A DNA stretch of 28,293 bases from a virus, in IMG/VR virus record IMGVR_UViG_3300010160_000175, positions 1 through 28,293 of that record; one strand, given 5' to 3'. A program made the translations under genes and the position numbers. Numbering within the stretch: the first letter of the stretch is position 1; every line of letters starts with the position of its first letter. The notes below the pieces were generated by a model. The model did no database searches and was not told the origin of the DNA. It was given only the letters and a program-made list of their open reading frames with translations. This document shows, piece after piece, positions 1-7,772 of the stretch.

Positions 1-684
1 ATTATTGTACATGACAAACGTACACACCGTGTTATCCGACCCATCAGTGCACGTGCAAGTGTAAAAACTAGTACTACTGGTAGAAAAGACATAACTACTG
101 TTATTACTTCAGAAGGTGGAATTATGCTATGCCTAACTGAAGAAGATACTACAGATTTGCCAGTAGGAGACTTAAGCTACGATGTTTTAGCTACCTATGC
201 TAGAGCAGCACCGTATGATGGCGCAAGTGATTATGTAACAAGACCTGTTGCAGCAGGTACAATTACTGTTACCGCATTAGATAACATTACTCCAATGGAG
301 GATACACAAGCTATGGAAATCAGATTTAAACAACGTGTTGATTTCCGCCGCACCTTTACTTGGCGTGATGCAGCAGATGCTATATTGTCTGTACAAGATG
401 CCTTTATGCAGGCAAAAGACAGTACAGGTGCAACAGTACTTGATCTTCGTTGGTATGCTACCACGCCGTCAGAAGAGACTGTGGTAGCCCTAACGGGTAG
501 TCGTCGTGGTTATATAGCCCCAATAGCTGGTGGAACCTTAGAACTACATATATCAGATAAAAACACTGTACCTGCAGGTGTCTACCCATTTGACATGTTT
601 GTAAAAGACTCAATAGGAGATTGGGATTGCCTAGCTTCTGGAACGGTAGTAGTTGAAGCAGCAATATCTGCTCCCCCAACATGA
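1..684 (+). CDS. Phage structural protein with two BppU-like beta domains (5' truncated)
   Basis: The frame is open from base 1 with no ATG, GTG or TTG before 124, so the gene starts upstream and 124 is probably an internal Met. About 227 residues are visible. The C-terminal part (from about base 310) reads like the beta-sandwich at the N-terminus of phage baseplate proteins of the BppU type: a FRRTFTWRD strand, then a GGTLELHIS strand, then [14 protein letters not shown] and GTVVVEA. The upstream part (about 112-282) has the same closing pattern ([34 protein letters not shown]), so two copies of the fold seem to lie in tandem. It overlaps the collagen-like fibre gene by ATGA, which suggests translational coupling and a role in the same adsorption apparatus. 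The family call is by pattern only. Confidence 0.6.
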   Translation: MIVHDKRTHRVIRPISARASVKTSTTGRKDITTVITSEGGIMLCLTEEDTTDLPVGDLSYDVLATYARAAPYDGASDYVTRPVAAGTITVTALDNITPMEDTQAMEIRFKQRVDFRRTFTWRDAADAILSVQDAFMQAKDSTGATVLDLRWYATTPSEETVVALTGSRRGYIAPIAGGTLELHISDKNTVPAGVYPFDMFVKDSIGDWDCLASGTVVVEAAISAPPT

Positions 685-1871
685 CAACAGTAGAGGTTTC
701 AAAACCAAGTAATAATTACGTAACAGTAACTAAAACTACTGATTATAATATAATTGAAGTACACGACCCTGGTGTATCTGGTCCTACTGGTGCAACAGGT
801 GCTACCGGGCCAGTGGGACCAACTGGTGCTACCGGGCCAGCGGGTCCGACTGGGCCAACGGGTGCTACTGGTGCTACTGGTGCTACTGGTCAATCATCAA
901 GTTTTTATAACTACAAAATAAAAACTACTACGACTAGTGGTAACCCTTTAGATGGTAATATTAGTTATAACAACGCAACACAAATTAGCGCTACACAGTT
1001 GCAAATAAACCATCTTGACCAAGCCAATAACGATATTGATTTATTTCTTGGTCTGCTTAAAAGCGGCGACAAAATCTTTATTCAAGACCAGAATAACTCT
1101 GCCAACTTTCAGTCGTGGACGATTAACGGAACTGTTGTTGACAACGGTAACTCGTGGCTTAATTTCCCTGTCGCTTTTGTTTCTTCTGGAGGTACTGGTA
1201 CTACAAACTTTTCCAACAACCATGCTGTTATTTTGGTCATTGCAAGCATTGGTCCAGCGGGACCAACGGGTCCAGCGGGACCAGCGACAACCGATGCGAG
1301 TCTCTTGACTGCGGGTTTGTTGGATACTGCAAGGTTGGCTGACGCAACAGTTACATCTAAACTATTGACAGGATATGTATCCGGAGCAGGCACAGTTGCT
1401 GCTACCGATTCTCTTTTGCAAGCAGTAAACAAGTTGAACGGCAACATTACAGCGATGAATGGTTATGGGCGAGGGTTGATGGCTACGCCTGCCACGACAT
1501 CAACATCTGACACTTCTATCACGGCTGAGGAACTTCAGTTGTCGTACAGTTTCACCGCAGTCAGCGGTAGGACATATCAGTTGGTCTATATAGAGCCAAG
1601 CGTTTACAACACCACCACAGCCATTGGGTATATACGCATAAGAGAGTCCACATCTGCTTACGGCATAACAGGAACGGTGCTAAACACATCAACCGTTTCA
1701 ATGCCAACGCTTACCCAAACAATGCAACGAGTTGAGGCTTTCTACACGGCTGTTTCGTCTGGGACTTACTACATTGTGGGAACGCTTCAACCATTAACAG
1801 GAACAATGCAGGCAAACCGTTCATCATTAAGATTTCCCCTGTTGTACGCAATAGATGTTGGTATAGTGTGA
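681..1871 (+). CDS. Collagen-repeat tail fibre protein
   Basis: A 396-aa fibre-like protein. Residues 34-70 are uninterrupted Gly-X-Y triplets ([12 protein letters not shown]), and a second short G-X-Y run lies near bases 1251-1286. Phage collagen-like repeats form trimeric stalks. The middle (about residues 71-260) is low-complexity and beta-rich. The last 133 residues (264-396) form a module that recurs at the end of the next gene, starting with RGLMATPAT and ending with [10 protein letters not shown], probably the distal receptor-contacting or trimerising head. The start overlaps the previous stop as ATGA. Fibre identity is secure from architecture; the receptor is unknown. Confidence 0.8.
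   Translation: MTTVEVSKPSNNYVTVTKTTDYNIIEVHDPGVSGPTGATGATGPVGPTGATGPAGPTGPTGATGATGATGQSSSFYNYKIKTTTTSGNPLDGNISYNNATQISATQLQINHLDQANNDIDLFLGLLKSGDKIFIQDQNNSANFQSWTINGTVVDNGNSWLNFPVAFVSSGGTGTTNFSNNHAVILVIASIGPAGPTGPAGPATTDASLLTAGLLDTARLADATVTSKLLTGYVSGAGTVAATDSLLQAVNKLNGNITAMNGYGRGLMATPATTSTSDTSITAEELQLSYSFTAVSGRTYQLVYIEPSVYNTTTAIGYIRIRESTSAYGITGTVLNTSTVSMPTLTQTMQRVEAFYTAVSSGTYYIVGTLQPLTGTMQANRSSLRFPLLYAIDVGIV
780..890 (+). repeat. Collagen-like Gly-X-Y coding repeat
   Basis: Thirty-seven codons encode consecutive Gly-X-Y triplets with Pro, Ala, Val and Thr in X and Y. The end holds three exact 9-nt units (GGTGCTACT), so copy number could change in frame by slippage. A shorter G-X-Y stretch follows at 1251-1286. 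The repeats explain why a shadow frame on the opposite strand looks Ser/Thr/Arg-rich. Confidence 0.9.
1470..1868 (+). repeat. Shared fibre C-terminal module, copy 1
   Basis: Codes for residues 264-396 of the collagen-like fibre. Compared with copy 2 (2944-3330), the protein shares [27 protein letters not shown], a central variable stretch and a closing L-YA-DVG-V. The DNA is alike too (for example GGCTACGCCTGC in both), so this is a duplication or exchange of one domain rather than chance. Confidence 0.8.
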
Positions 1872-1890
1872 TACTTGAAAGTAGCCTATA

Positions 1891-3333
1891 ATGCCAAGAG
1901 AAACTTTAATACAAGTACGAAGTGACACCTCCTCTAACTGGACCTCAGTAAACCCTATTCTTGCCACTGGTGAGATAGGGTTTGAGAGCAATACTGGTAA
2001 ATTCAAAATAGGTATTGGGTCTACCGCTTGGTCTAGCCTTCCCTATGCTAGTGGTACATCAACAACAAGTGCAACTGACTTAACTTCAGGCACTCTAAAT
2101 AACGCCCGACTTCCAGCATACGCAACGACCATTACTACCGTTGGTACTTTGGGTTCTTTGGAAGTTACTGGCAACTTAACCGTAGATACCAATACTTTGT
2201 TCGTTGATGCGCCTACAAACCGTGTTGGTATTGGTACAGATACTCCTGGGACTGCATTGGATGTTGTTGGGTCTATACAGGCAAGTTCAGATTTAAATAT
2301 TGAGGGTAATGTTGTTCTAGGTGCCAGTAATGGAGTCTTTTATAATGAGACCAATAGAAAAGTTGGTATTTTAAATCAAGCGCCTCAATATACGCTTGAT
2401 GTTTTTCACTCAGAAAGCAATGGTTGGGGTGCTATGCGTGTTCTTAACGCTGGCAATGGTTACTCTTTTCTAGTTGAAGATGCAGTAGGTGGTGACACCA
2501 CACCATTTGTAATTGCTAATGACGGTAAGACTGGTATTGGTACGGCGTCACCAACAACAGCACTTCAAGTGGTCGGAACTGTTACTGCTACAGCATTTGC
2601 TGGGTCAGGAGCGTCGGTCACATCAATTCCCGCCGCAAACTTAACTGGGACTACCTTGCCCGCTGCAATTACTGCTTCTTCACTTACCTCTGTAGGTACT
2701 TTAGGTACATTATCAGTGAGTGGTTCTATTACAGGTTATGGTGGTTTCTATAAGTTTGGAACATATCCTGGCGATTTAAGCATTTATCTTGGAACTGACA
2801 CGATTTACGGCAATGTTAACATTCAGTACAACTCAACAACAAAACTGACGGTTGGGTCAAATGGTATTACGGTCACAGGTACAGCATCAGCAACTGGAGC
2901 AATTACAGGATCAGATTTTCTAGTTAGCACTAAGTCTATGCCTCGTGGTTTAATGGCTACGCCTGCTACATCAACTACTTCCGATACATCAATCACGGCT
3001 GAAGAAGTCCAACTCACCTACACTTTCACCGCTGTCAGCGGTAGAACTTATCTGTTGGTGTATCACGAGCCTGCCATATTTGGAAGCACGGGAACGACTG
3101 TAACTGCGAGACTTCGTGAAACAAACATTTCAGGAACAAACCTCAACACAGGTCAATCGGTTGTTCCAACAGCGACATTTGCGACTGTCAGATGTGAAGT
3201 TGTTTATACTGCTTCAGCGTCAGGTTCTCTCACCATCGTTGCTACTTTACAGTTTGCGGCAGGTACAGGACAGACGGCACGCTCGGCAACAAAGTTTCCG
3301 CAACTCTACGCACTTGATGTCGGCGTCGTTTAG
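1891..3333 (+). CDS. Tail fibre protein with Mtd_N-like N-terminus
   Basis: A 480-aa fibre protein. Residues 1-55 match the N-terminal domain of major tropism determinant-like proteins: LIQVRSDTSSNWTSVNP, LATGEIGFES, then GKFKIGIGSTAWSSLPY. That domain normally attaches the fibre to the tail. The middle carries repeated fibre motifs of the form VGIGT-TPGTALDVVG (near residues 111-127 and again near 215-230). Residues 352-480 are the second copy of the C-terminal module found in the upstream fibre. The start has only a weak purine stretch (GAAAG at 1877-1881). No C-type lectin fold typical of Mtd itself is visible, so only the attachment domain is shared. Confidence 0.8.
   Translation: MPRETLIQVRSDTSSNWTSVNPILATGEIGFESNTGKFKIGIGSTAWSSLPYASGTSTTSATDLTSGTLNNARLPAYATTITTVGTLGSLEVTGNLTVDTNTLFVDAPTNRVGIGTDTPGTALDVVGSIQASSDLNIEGNVVLGASNGVFYNETNRKVGILNQAPQYTLDVFHSESNGWGAMRVLNAGNGYSFLVEDAVGGDTTPFVIANDGKTGIGTASPTTALQVVGTVTATAFAGSGASVTSIPAANLTGTTLPAAITASSLTSVGTLGTLSVSGSITGYGGFYKFGTYPGDLSIYLGTDTIYGNVNIQYNSTTKLTVGSNGITVTGTASATGAITGSDFLVSTKSMPRGLMATPATSTTSDTSITAEEVQLTYTFTAVSGRTYLLVYHEPAIFGSTGTTVTARLRETNISGTNLNTGQSVVPTATFATVRCEVVYTASASGSLTIVATLQFAAGTGQTARSATKFPQLYALDVGVV
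2944..3330 (+). repeat. Shared fibre C-terminal module, copy 2
   Basis: Codes for residues 352-480 of the Mtd_N-type fibre. It is homologous to copy 1 at 1470-1868, with the best matches at both ends and most divergence in the middle (copy 1 near residues 305-350), where exposed loops might contact the receptor. The two proteins have unrelated N-terminal parts, so the module has been joined to two different stalks. Confidence 0.8.
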
Positions 3334-3366
3334 AATACAACCAACCAAACAACAAGGAGAATAGTA

Positions 3367-3516
3367 ATGTCTAATGTACAAATAGATATCAATAAGGTAA
3401 TGGAAAGCCTCACAAACCAGATTTCACAGCAGGCCCAGCGTATCGCTGTCCTAGAGGCTACAATTGATGCTATACAGAAATCCCCCAATACGCCTGGTAA
3501 CCAGGAGGAAGAGTGA
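3367..3516 (+). CDS. Small coiled-coil protein (49 aa)
   Basis: A short ORF from ATG 3367 to TGA 3514-3516 with a good Shine-Dalgarno (AAGGAGA at 3354-3360). The protein begins MSNVQIDINKVMESL and has heptad-like spacing (INKVMESLTNQISQ, then RIAVLEATIDAI), predicting one amphipathic helix or short coiled coil with a polar Glu-rich tail. Its stop overlaps the GTG start of the holin-like gene (GTGA), so it sits in the lysis cassette. It may be a holin partner or lysis regulator, but no family is recognised. Confidence 0.7.
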   Translation: MSNVQIDINKVMESLTNQISQQAQRIAVLEATIDAIQKSPNTPGNQEEE

Positions 3517-3716
3517 TTGTTCACATGTACCTTACCAAACAAAATAAAGCTTTAATTGCATCATACGCGCGTAGCGTATTAGGAGCCGCAGTTGCTACCT
3601 ACACAGCCACACAGGACTGGAAACTAACTTTAAATGCCCTCTGGGCTGCGGCTTTGCCCGTTGCCATTCGTTTCCTTAACCCAAATGACAGTGCTTTTGG
3701 TAAGGGTGAAAAATGA
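3513..3716 (+). CDS. Holin-like small membrane protein
   Basis: A 67-aa protein. The central part (ALIASYARSVLGAAVATYT, then LNALWAAALPVAIRFL) gives one or two hydrophobic helices, followed by a polar tail ending GKGEK. It lies directly before an M15 endolysin and overlaps it by ATGA (3713-3716), the usual holin-lysin arrangement, so it probably forms the membrane lesion that releases the enzyme. Start choice: GTG 3513 lies 5 nt after GGAGG (3505 region) and overlaps the previous stop; ATG 3525 is an alternative giving 63 aa. The function is inferred from size, hydrophobicity and position. Confidence 0.6.
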   Translation: MIVHMYLTKQNKALIASYARSVLGAAVATYTATQDWKLTLNALWAAALPVAIRFLNPNDSAFGKGEK

Positions 3717-4252
3717 TTTATCCATTTATTAAACTTGAAGTACCTCTTGCTTTAAAACGCTTTAAGAACGGTCAATTGCCAGATAATGTGTTAGCACCAG
3801 TTGCTACTGGAGGTAAAATGTACTATGAAGCAGCAAAACACTTTAATGCTTTGTACACTGCAGCTTTAACTGCAGGGTTTAAATTAAGGAATGTTGGTGA
3901 CTATCGCTCATTTGAAAGCCAGTTGGCAATGTTTAGAGACCGTTATGTTCTTGAAAACACTGGAACAGGAGTAACTCGTACCTTTGAGGGTAAGACCTGG
4001 TACCTCAAGAAAGGCAAAGCCCCATCGGCAGCGCCAGACCCAACTGGATTGAAGGGCTCAAATCATGGTTGGGGACTCGCAATTGACCTTGGCTATGAAA
4101 AAAATGGAAAGCTTACATCTATGGGTGGAAAATGCTTAGAATGGATGTGCACAAACGCCCCCAAGTATGGTTTCTATCTTCAGAGTTCTGACCCAAAGTC
4201 CAAAGAGTTTGAAGCATGGCATTGGCAGTACGCCTTGGGTGATAAGGGGTAA
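3713..4252 (+). CDS. Endolysin, M15 family D-Ala-D-Ala carboxypeptidase-like
   Basis: A 179-aa single-domain enzyme of the M15 (VanY/LAS) metallopeptidase type, which cleaves peptide bonds in peptidoglycan stems or cross-links. Visible motifs are GDYRSFESQ (62-70), the zinc-binding SNHGWGLAID (116-125, with H118 and D125) and EAWHWQ (167-172, with catalytic E167 and zinc ligand H170). There is no signal peptide and no obvious separate wall-binding domain, so export should depend on the holin-like protein upstream. Length and motifs are those of a complete small M15 endolysin. A second, divergent M15 domain is embedded in the tape measure protein. Confidence 0.88.
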   Translation: MIYPFIKLEVPLALKRFKNGQLPDNVLAPVATGGKMYYEAAKHFNALYTAALTAGFKLRNVGDYRSFESQLAMFRDRYVLENTGTGVTRTFEGKTWYLKKGKAPSAAPDPTGLKGSNHGWGLAIDLGYEKNGKLTSMGGKCLEWMCTNAPKYGFYLQSSDPKSKEFEAWHWQYALGDKG

Positions 4253-4256
4253 CTAA

Positions 4257-5177
4257 ATGGCTGTTAAAATTCAATTAAGGCGTGGTACTACCTCCGACTG
4301 GTCTTCAGCAAACCCTGTTTTATCTGCTGGTGAGGTTGGTGTAAACACAACTACTACTCAAATCAAAGTTGGGGATGGCACCAGCACATGGAACTCACTA
4401 TCTTATTTTGCCTCAGGTACTATTACCTCAATAGTACCTGGTACTGGCATTAAACTTAATGGTGCTAGTTCAACTATTACTGGTGGTGCTGCTACCGTAG
4501 CTATAGACACAGCAGTGGTAATGCAAAGATCAATTGTAAGTGCTCTAGGACAAGTAGTAGTTGGTGGCGGTGCTAGTTCACCTGTTGCACTACCAGCTGG
4601 CACAAATAACTATGTATTAGTTGCTGACTCTACTAATGCAACTTACGGAGTTAAATGGGCCCCTGTTGACACTACCCTTGTTACAAGTGCTACATTTGGT
4701 AATGCGGACATTGCTACTGATGCAGGCATTGTTGATACTAAGTTGGCAACGATTAGTACTACTGGAAAAGTTTCTAACTCTGCTACTACTGCATCTGCTT
4801 CAGCTGGAAACAATACAATTGTTTCTCGTGATGGAACAGGAAACTTTGCTGCTGGGACCATTACTGCATCTTTAAATGGTGTGGCTTCAGGCAACTTGGT
4901 TTCTGGCGGTGCGCTTGGCACTCCTGCAAGTGGTACTCTAACTAACTGTACAATACCATCATTGTCTGGTGACGTTACTTCTAGTGGTAACGTTGTAAAC
5001 ATTGCTGCTGGGGTTATTCTTGATGCAGAAATAAACGCTAGTGCTGCGATTGCTGCATCAAAACTTTTAGGTGTTCAGTTGTCTCAATCAGGTATCAACA
5101 ACTCTACGACTTTCAGCACTATTACTCCTACTACTCAAGGCAATAATGGCGATATTTGGTTTAAGTACGTAGCATGA
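4257..5177 (+). CDS. Second Mtd_N-type tail fibre protein
   Basis: A 306-aa protein. Its first 50 residues (IQLRRGTTSDWSSANP, LSAGEVGVN, IKVGDGTSTWNSL) are an Mtd_N-like attachment domain clearly related to that of the fibre at 1891. The body has stock fibre phrases such as NTIVSRDGTGNFAAGTITA and GTPASGTLTNCT, and a KLATISTTGKV segment, all common in phage fibre shafts. It lacks the C-terminal module seen in the two upstream fibres and ends in GDIWFKYVA. It overlaps the next gene by ATGA. It probably forms a shaft or adaptor on which the following protein is mounted. Confidence 0.78.
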   Translation: MAVKIQLRRGTTSDWSSANPVLSAGEVGVNTTTTQIKVGDGTSTWNSLSYFASGTITSIVPGTGIKLNGASSTITGGAATVAIDTAVVMQRSIVSALGQVVVGGGASSPVALPAGTNNYVLVADSTNATYGVKWAPVDTTLVTSATFGNADIATDAGIVDTKLATISTTGKVSNSATTASASAGNNTIVSRDGTGNFAAGTITASLNGVASGNLVSGGALGTPASGTLTNCTIPSLSGDVTSSGNVVNIAAGVILDAEINASAAIAASKLLGVQLSQSGINNSTTFSTITPTTQGNNGDIWFKYVA

Positions 5178-6160
5178 GTGTGTACATCAAAGTTAATGGT
5201 GCTTGGAATGAGATTACGGGTACTGAACAGCCTTATGTCAAAGTATCTGGGGCATGGAAAAGTGTTTCTCAAATGTATGTCAAAGTTTCTGGTGCATGGA
5301 AACAAGTTTATGAATATGACAATACTGGACCAACTGTTCCTACCCCTACTGTTGTAGCGACCAGTGGAACTTTAGACACTGTTTCTTGGGGTAACATCAC
5401 AGATTCTGGTTCTGGAATTGCATCAGCAACTATTTATCAAACCTATACAGGTTCAACAAGTGGAACAGTCACAGGAACATCACAAACAATCACTGATTTT
5501 ACTAATGGTTTAACAACATTTGCAATCCCGACAAACAGACGTAACACTCCAACTGGCGAAACTTGGCAAGTAAAGTATCGCATTGTTGCTGTTGACAATG
5601 CAGGTAACACTACTACTGGATCGTATTCAACAAACCATTACACTAAACCTAAAGGCGATTATACAGTTGCTTCTAATGCAGCGGATGCACGAAACATCGG
5701 TAACACTGCTTGGTTGGCCCAAGATTCAACCGATGAAGGAGTTGTTGGTTTTTCTACAACAAAGGCTTATGGTGCCTGGTTCTATGGAAGTAATGCATTC
5801 TCTGATGTTTGCAGAGGTTGGGCTCCTAACTCTGGAAGTATATTTATACAACGACCAGGTGCAGCACAGACAAATAGGGGAAATTCTGGTGACTTTACTA
5901 TTCGCGGACACCAATCAGAAACAAAATCTGGTGCGCTAACGTTTAGTGGTACAGCAATAACTGAGTATATTGCTGGTGATGACGGTGTAGGTAATCCTTC
6001 GTTACATAGTACTATGCTAACTAACCTAGGAACAGACACTATTAAGGGATTTGCTTTAACAGACCACACCAGTATTGGGTTTTTGCGCGGTTTAACAAGA
6101 TCCACAAACAACAACCCATTCAATATCTACTCCGGAACAGTATTCTTAACATTCACTTAG
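5174..6160 (+). CDS. Tail appendage protein with triple YVKVSGAWK repeats
   Basis: A 328-aa protein. The N-terminus holds three short repeats (residues 4-14, 21-31, 35-45) of the form Y-V/I-KV-S/N-GAW, seen in many phage tail appendage proteins. Residues about 50-160 look like an Ig or fibronectin-type beta domain (GPTVPTPTVVA, YRIVAVDNAGNT), and the remainder is a unique beta-rich, Gly/Thr-rich C-terminal domain. Translation is coupled to the fibre at 4257 (ATGA). It most likely forms the tip of a fibre or a baseplate decoration. The binding target is unknown. Confidence 0.65.
   Translation: MSVYIKVNGAWNEITGTEQPYVKVSGAWKSVSQMYVKVSGAWKQVYEYDNTGPTVPTPTVVATSGTLDTVSWGNITDSGSGIASATIYQTYTGSTSGTVTGTSQTITDFTNGLTTFAIPTNRRNTPTGETWQVKYRIVAVDNAGNTTTGSYSTNHYTKPKGDYTVASNAADARNIGNTAWLAQDSTDEGVVGFSTTKAYGAWFYGSNAFSDVCRGWAPNSGSIFIQRPGAAQTNRGNSGDFTIRGHQSETKSGALTFSGTAITEYIAGDDGVGNPSLHSTMLTNLGTDTIKGFALTDHTSIGFLRGLTRSTNNNPFNIYSGTVFLTFT
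5183..5308 (+). repeat. Triple short protein repeat Y(V/I)KV(S/N)GAW
   Basis: Three copies of an 11-residue unit are encoded: YIKVNGAWNEI, YVKVSGAWKSV and YVKVSGAWKQV. The second and third are also close in DNA (both start TATGTCAAAGT), suggesting recent duplication. The spacers differ in length. Confidence 0.85.
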
Positions 6161-6176
6161 AAAGCAGTAGCTTAAA

Positions 6177-6899
6177 ATGGACCCAGATATTGCTGCACGT
6201 TTAGCGCGATATGCAAAAGAACGAAAAACAAGAAGTTATTTAGATGAAGAAACTTTAGAAGGAAGTGGTTGGACTAGTGAGTTAGATGAACTAGAACAAA
6301 ATCGACCAGACATATCGGGTGGACCTGACTATGATTGGGAAAATGACGTTGAAGTAACTGACGACAACTACACCAAAGAAGAAACCCCAAAGAAGCGTAT
6401 TGAAAGATTATGCGAAGAATTGGCAGCAAAAGTAAAAACAAAATTAAATGAAGTTACGTCAGTACCATACAACCCAGTGGAATACGAAGGACTGTCTTCA
6501 AGCAGTCGTGTAGCGGCGTTTAAATTTGACTTTGGAAACTTCAGCTGTTCCGACATTAAAAGGTTAGATGGGTACGAGGACTTAGTTGAATCTGGCGATG
6601 TAGAAAATATCATTAACCTTATTGCAGATGACGACATGTATGAAGGATACACTTGGGTAAGATTCCATAAGTTTGGAACAGAAGTGTTGTACGGCCCTAT
6701 GACTTATTCTATCTTTAGAACATTTGAAACTGGCGGAGGTTTAGGCAGTTATGGTAATGCCGTAAGAACTGTTCTGGAACCAGAGGGGTATACTAAGGGA
6801 AGTTCATTGAATCCTGGAGAAGCTGAGTCTAATAGATTAAAGTATGAAGAATATACAGATATAATTTCACAATCAGGAGTCAACCCGGATGAAAGATAA
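6177..6899 (+). CDS. Hypothetical acidic protein (240 aa)
   Basis: No family is recognised. The protein is strongly acidic at the N-terminus (Asp/Glu runs through residues 21-70, for example DYDWENDVEVTDDN), then has a basic helix (KKRIERLCEELAAKVKTK) and a globular part with aromatic residues (YTWVRFHKFGTEVLYGP). No transmembrane segment or signal peptide is visible. It starts a run of four unknown genes between the fibre region and the large terminase, so roles in tail assembly, packaging or an accessory function are all possible. The start has little Shine-Dalgarno, but the coding frame is unambiguous. Confidence 0.6.
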   Translation: MDPDIAARLARYAKERKTRSYLDEETLEGSGWTSELDELEQNRPDISGGPDYDWENDVEVTDDNYTKEETPKKRIERLCEELAAKVKTKLNEVTSVPYNPVEYEGLSSSSRVAAFKFDFGNFSCSDIKRLDGYEDLVESGDVENIINLIADDDMYEGYTWVRFHKFGTEVLYGPMTYSIFRTFETGGGLGSYGNAVRTVLEPEGYTKGSSLNPGEAESNRLKYEEYTDIISQSGVNPDER

Positions 6900-6903
6900 T
6901 TAA

Positions 6904-7236
6904 ATGGTTATTATAATCTTAACTTGTATTATTATAACAATGTGTGCATACTTCCTGTTTAGAAACACACTAAACAAACTTCAGTATTTAGGCCCTATTT
7001 ATTGGATTACACGAGATAACACCAGCTTAACGGCCCCCTTTATATCTATTGGATTCATGCGTCAAACGTCTCCACCATGGAAAATTGGAAAAGGTATACA
7101 AGTTAAATACAAAAACTATGCATTCCAAATAGGATTTTGTCGTAAATCCACCCATATTGATGAAACTTCAGGTATGCTTGGAGCATTAGGTGGAAGATAC
7201 CTAGATGAGGGTGTTGACACAATACGAAAGTGGTAA
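6904..7236 (+). CDS. Small membrane-anchored hypothetical protein (110 aa)
   Basis: The first 20 residues (VIIILTCIIITMCAYFLF) are a strongly hydrophobic helix, most likely an uncleaved N-terminal anchor. About 90 polar residues follow, with aromatic and basic positions (PPWKIGKGIQVKYKNYAFQ). It starts 4 nt after the previous stop and nearly abuts the next gene. A role at the host membrane (accessory lysis, superinfection exclusion) is possible but not shown by any motif. Confidence 0.55.
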   Translation: MVIIILTCIIITMCAYFLFRNTLNKLQYLGPIYWITRDNTSLTAPFISIGFMRQTSPPWKIGKGIQVKYKNYAFQIGFCRKSTHIDETSGMLGALGGRYLDEGVDTIRKW

Positions 7237-7238
7237 CA

Positions 7239-7460
7239 ATGTTCTTTAAAAAGGCAGAAGAGCCAGTTAAAAAAATCAAAAGAATTGAGCGTTCGGATAC
7301 TCCAACATTAATTAATTGGATGGATGCTACTATTATGGGGTTGGGTAAATCATTTGACGATTGGCGTTTTAAAGATTTATCTGAATCAGAAGTAACTCAA
7401 CATATAGATGTTTTAAAGTCAATATGGACTGAGTTATCTAACCGTATGACAGAAAAGTAG
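7239..7460 (+). CDS. Small hypothetical protein (73 aa)
   Basis: ATG 7239 gives MFFKKAEEPVKKIKRIERS; an in-frame GTG at 7230 would add three residues and overlap the previous gene by 7 nt. The protein has a Lys/Arg-rich N-terminus and then a probably helical acidic and aromatic part (FDDWRFKDLSESEVTQHI). No family is recognised. It belongs to the same tightly spaced set of unknown genes upstream of the large terminase. Confidence 0.5.
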   Translation: MFFKKAEEPVKKIKRIERSDTPTLINWMDATIMGLGKSFDDWRFKDLSESEVTQHIDVLKSIWTELSNRMTEK

Positions 7461-7468
7461 GTAATAAA

Positions 7469-7765
7469 GTGAACAAACCAAACATGGATAAAGGTAATTT
7501 AAACCCTTCACGTAAGGCTATTATTCGAAGTAATAACAACGATAGTTTGTATTTGAACAATCTAGTAGATCACCTTAATCATTTAGGGTATGAATTTGGA
7601 TGTGTATCTAGTATTATTTCTAATACTGCTGAGGTATCTACTTACCTTGTAAGTCTTCCTGACTTGTTTTACCTAGTTGATAGAATTAACGAATCATTGG
7701 GAATGCCTAAGAAACCTCTTGAAGTACCTGAACAAGGGGTACTATTTACTGATGATGTTCTATAA
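7469..7765 (+). CDS. Small hypothetical protein upstream of terminase (98 aa)
   Basis: It starts with GTG 7469 after a GTAATAAA spacer and ends 7 nt before the large terminase start. The protein has a basic N-terminus (NPSRKAIIRSNNN) and a helical middle (YLNNLVDHLNHLGYEFG, FYLVDRINESLGM). Small terminase subunits often precede the large one, but no HTH or recognisable TerS pattern is visible, so this is only a positional possibility. Confidence 0.5.
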   Translation: MNKPNMDKGNLNPSRKAIIRSNNNDSLYLNNLVDHLNHLGYEFGCVSSIISNTAEVSTYLVSLPDLFYLVDRINESLGMPKKPLEVPEQGVLFTDDVL

Positions 7766-7772
7766 TTAGATA

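Noticed and set aside
780-890. Short tandem repeat resembling a CRISPR or VNTR
   Set aside because: It encodes collagen Gly-X-Y triplets in frame and has no spacers.
1891-3333. Diversity-generating retroelement suggested by Mtd-like N-termini
   Set aside because: No reverse transcriptase, no template/variable repeat pair with adenine-biased differences, and no C-type lectin end in this window.
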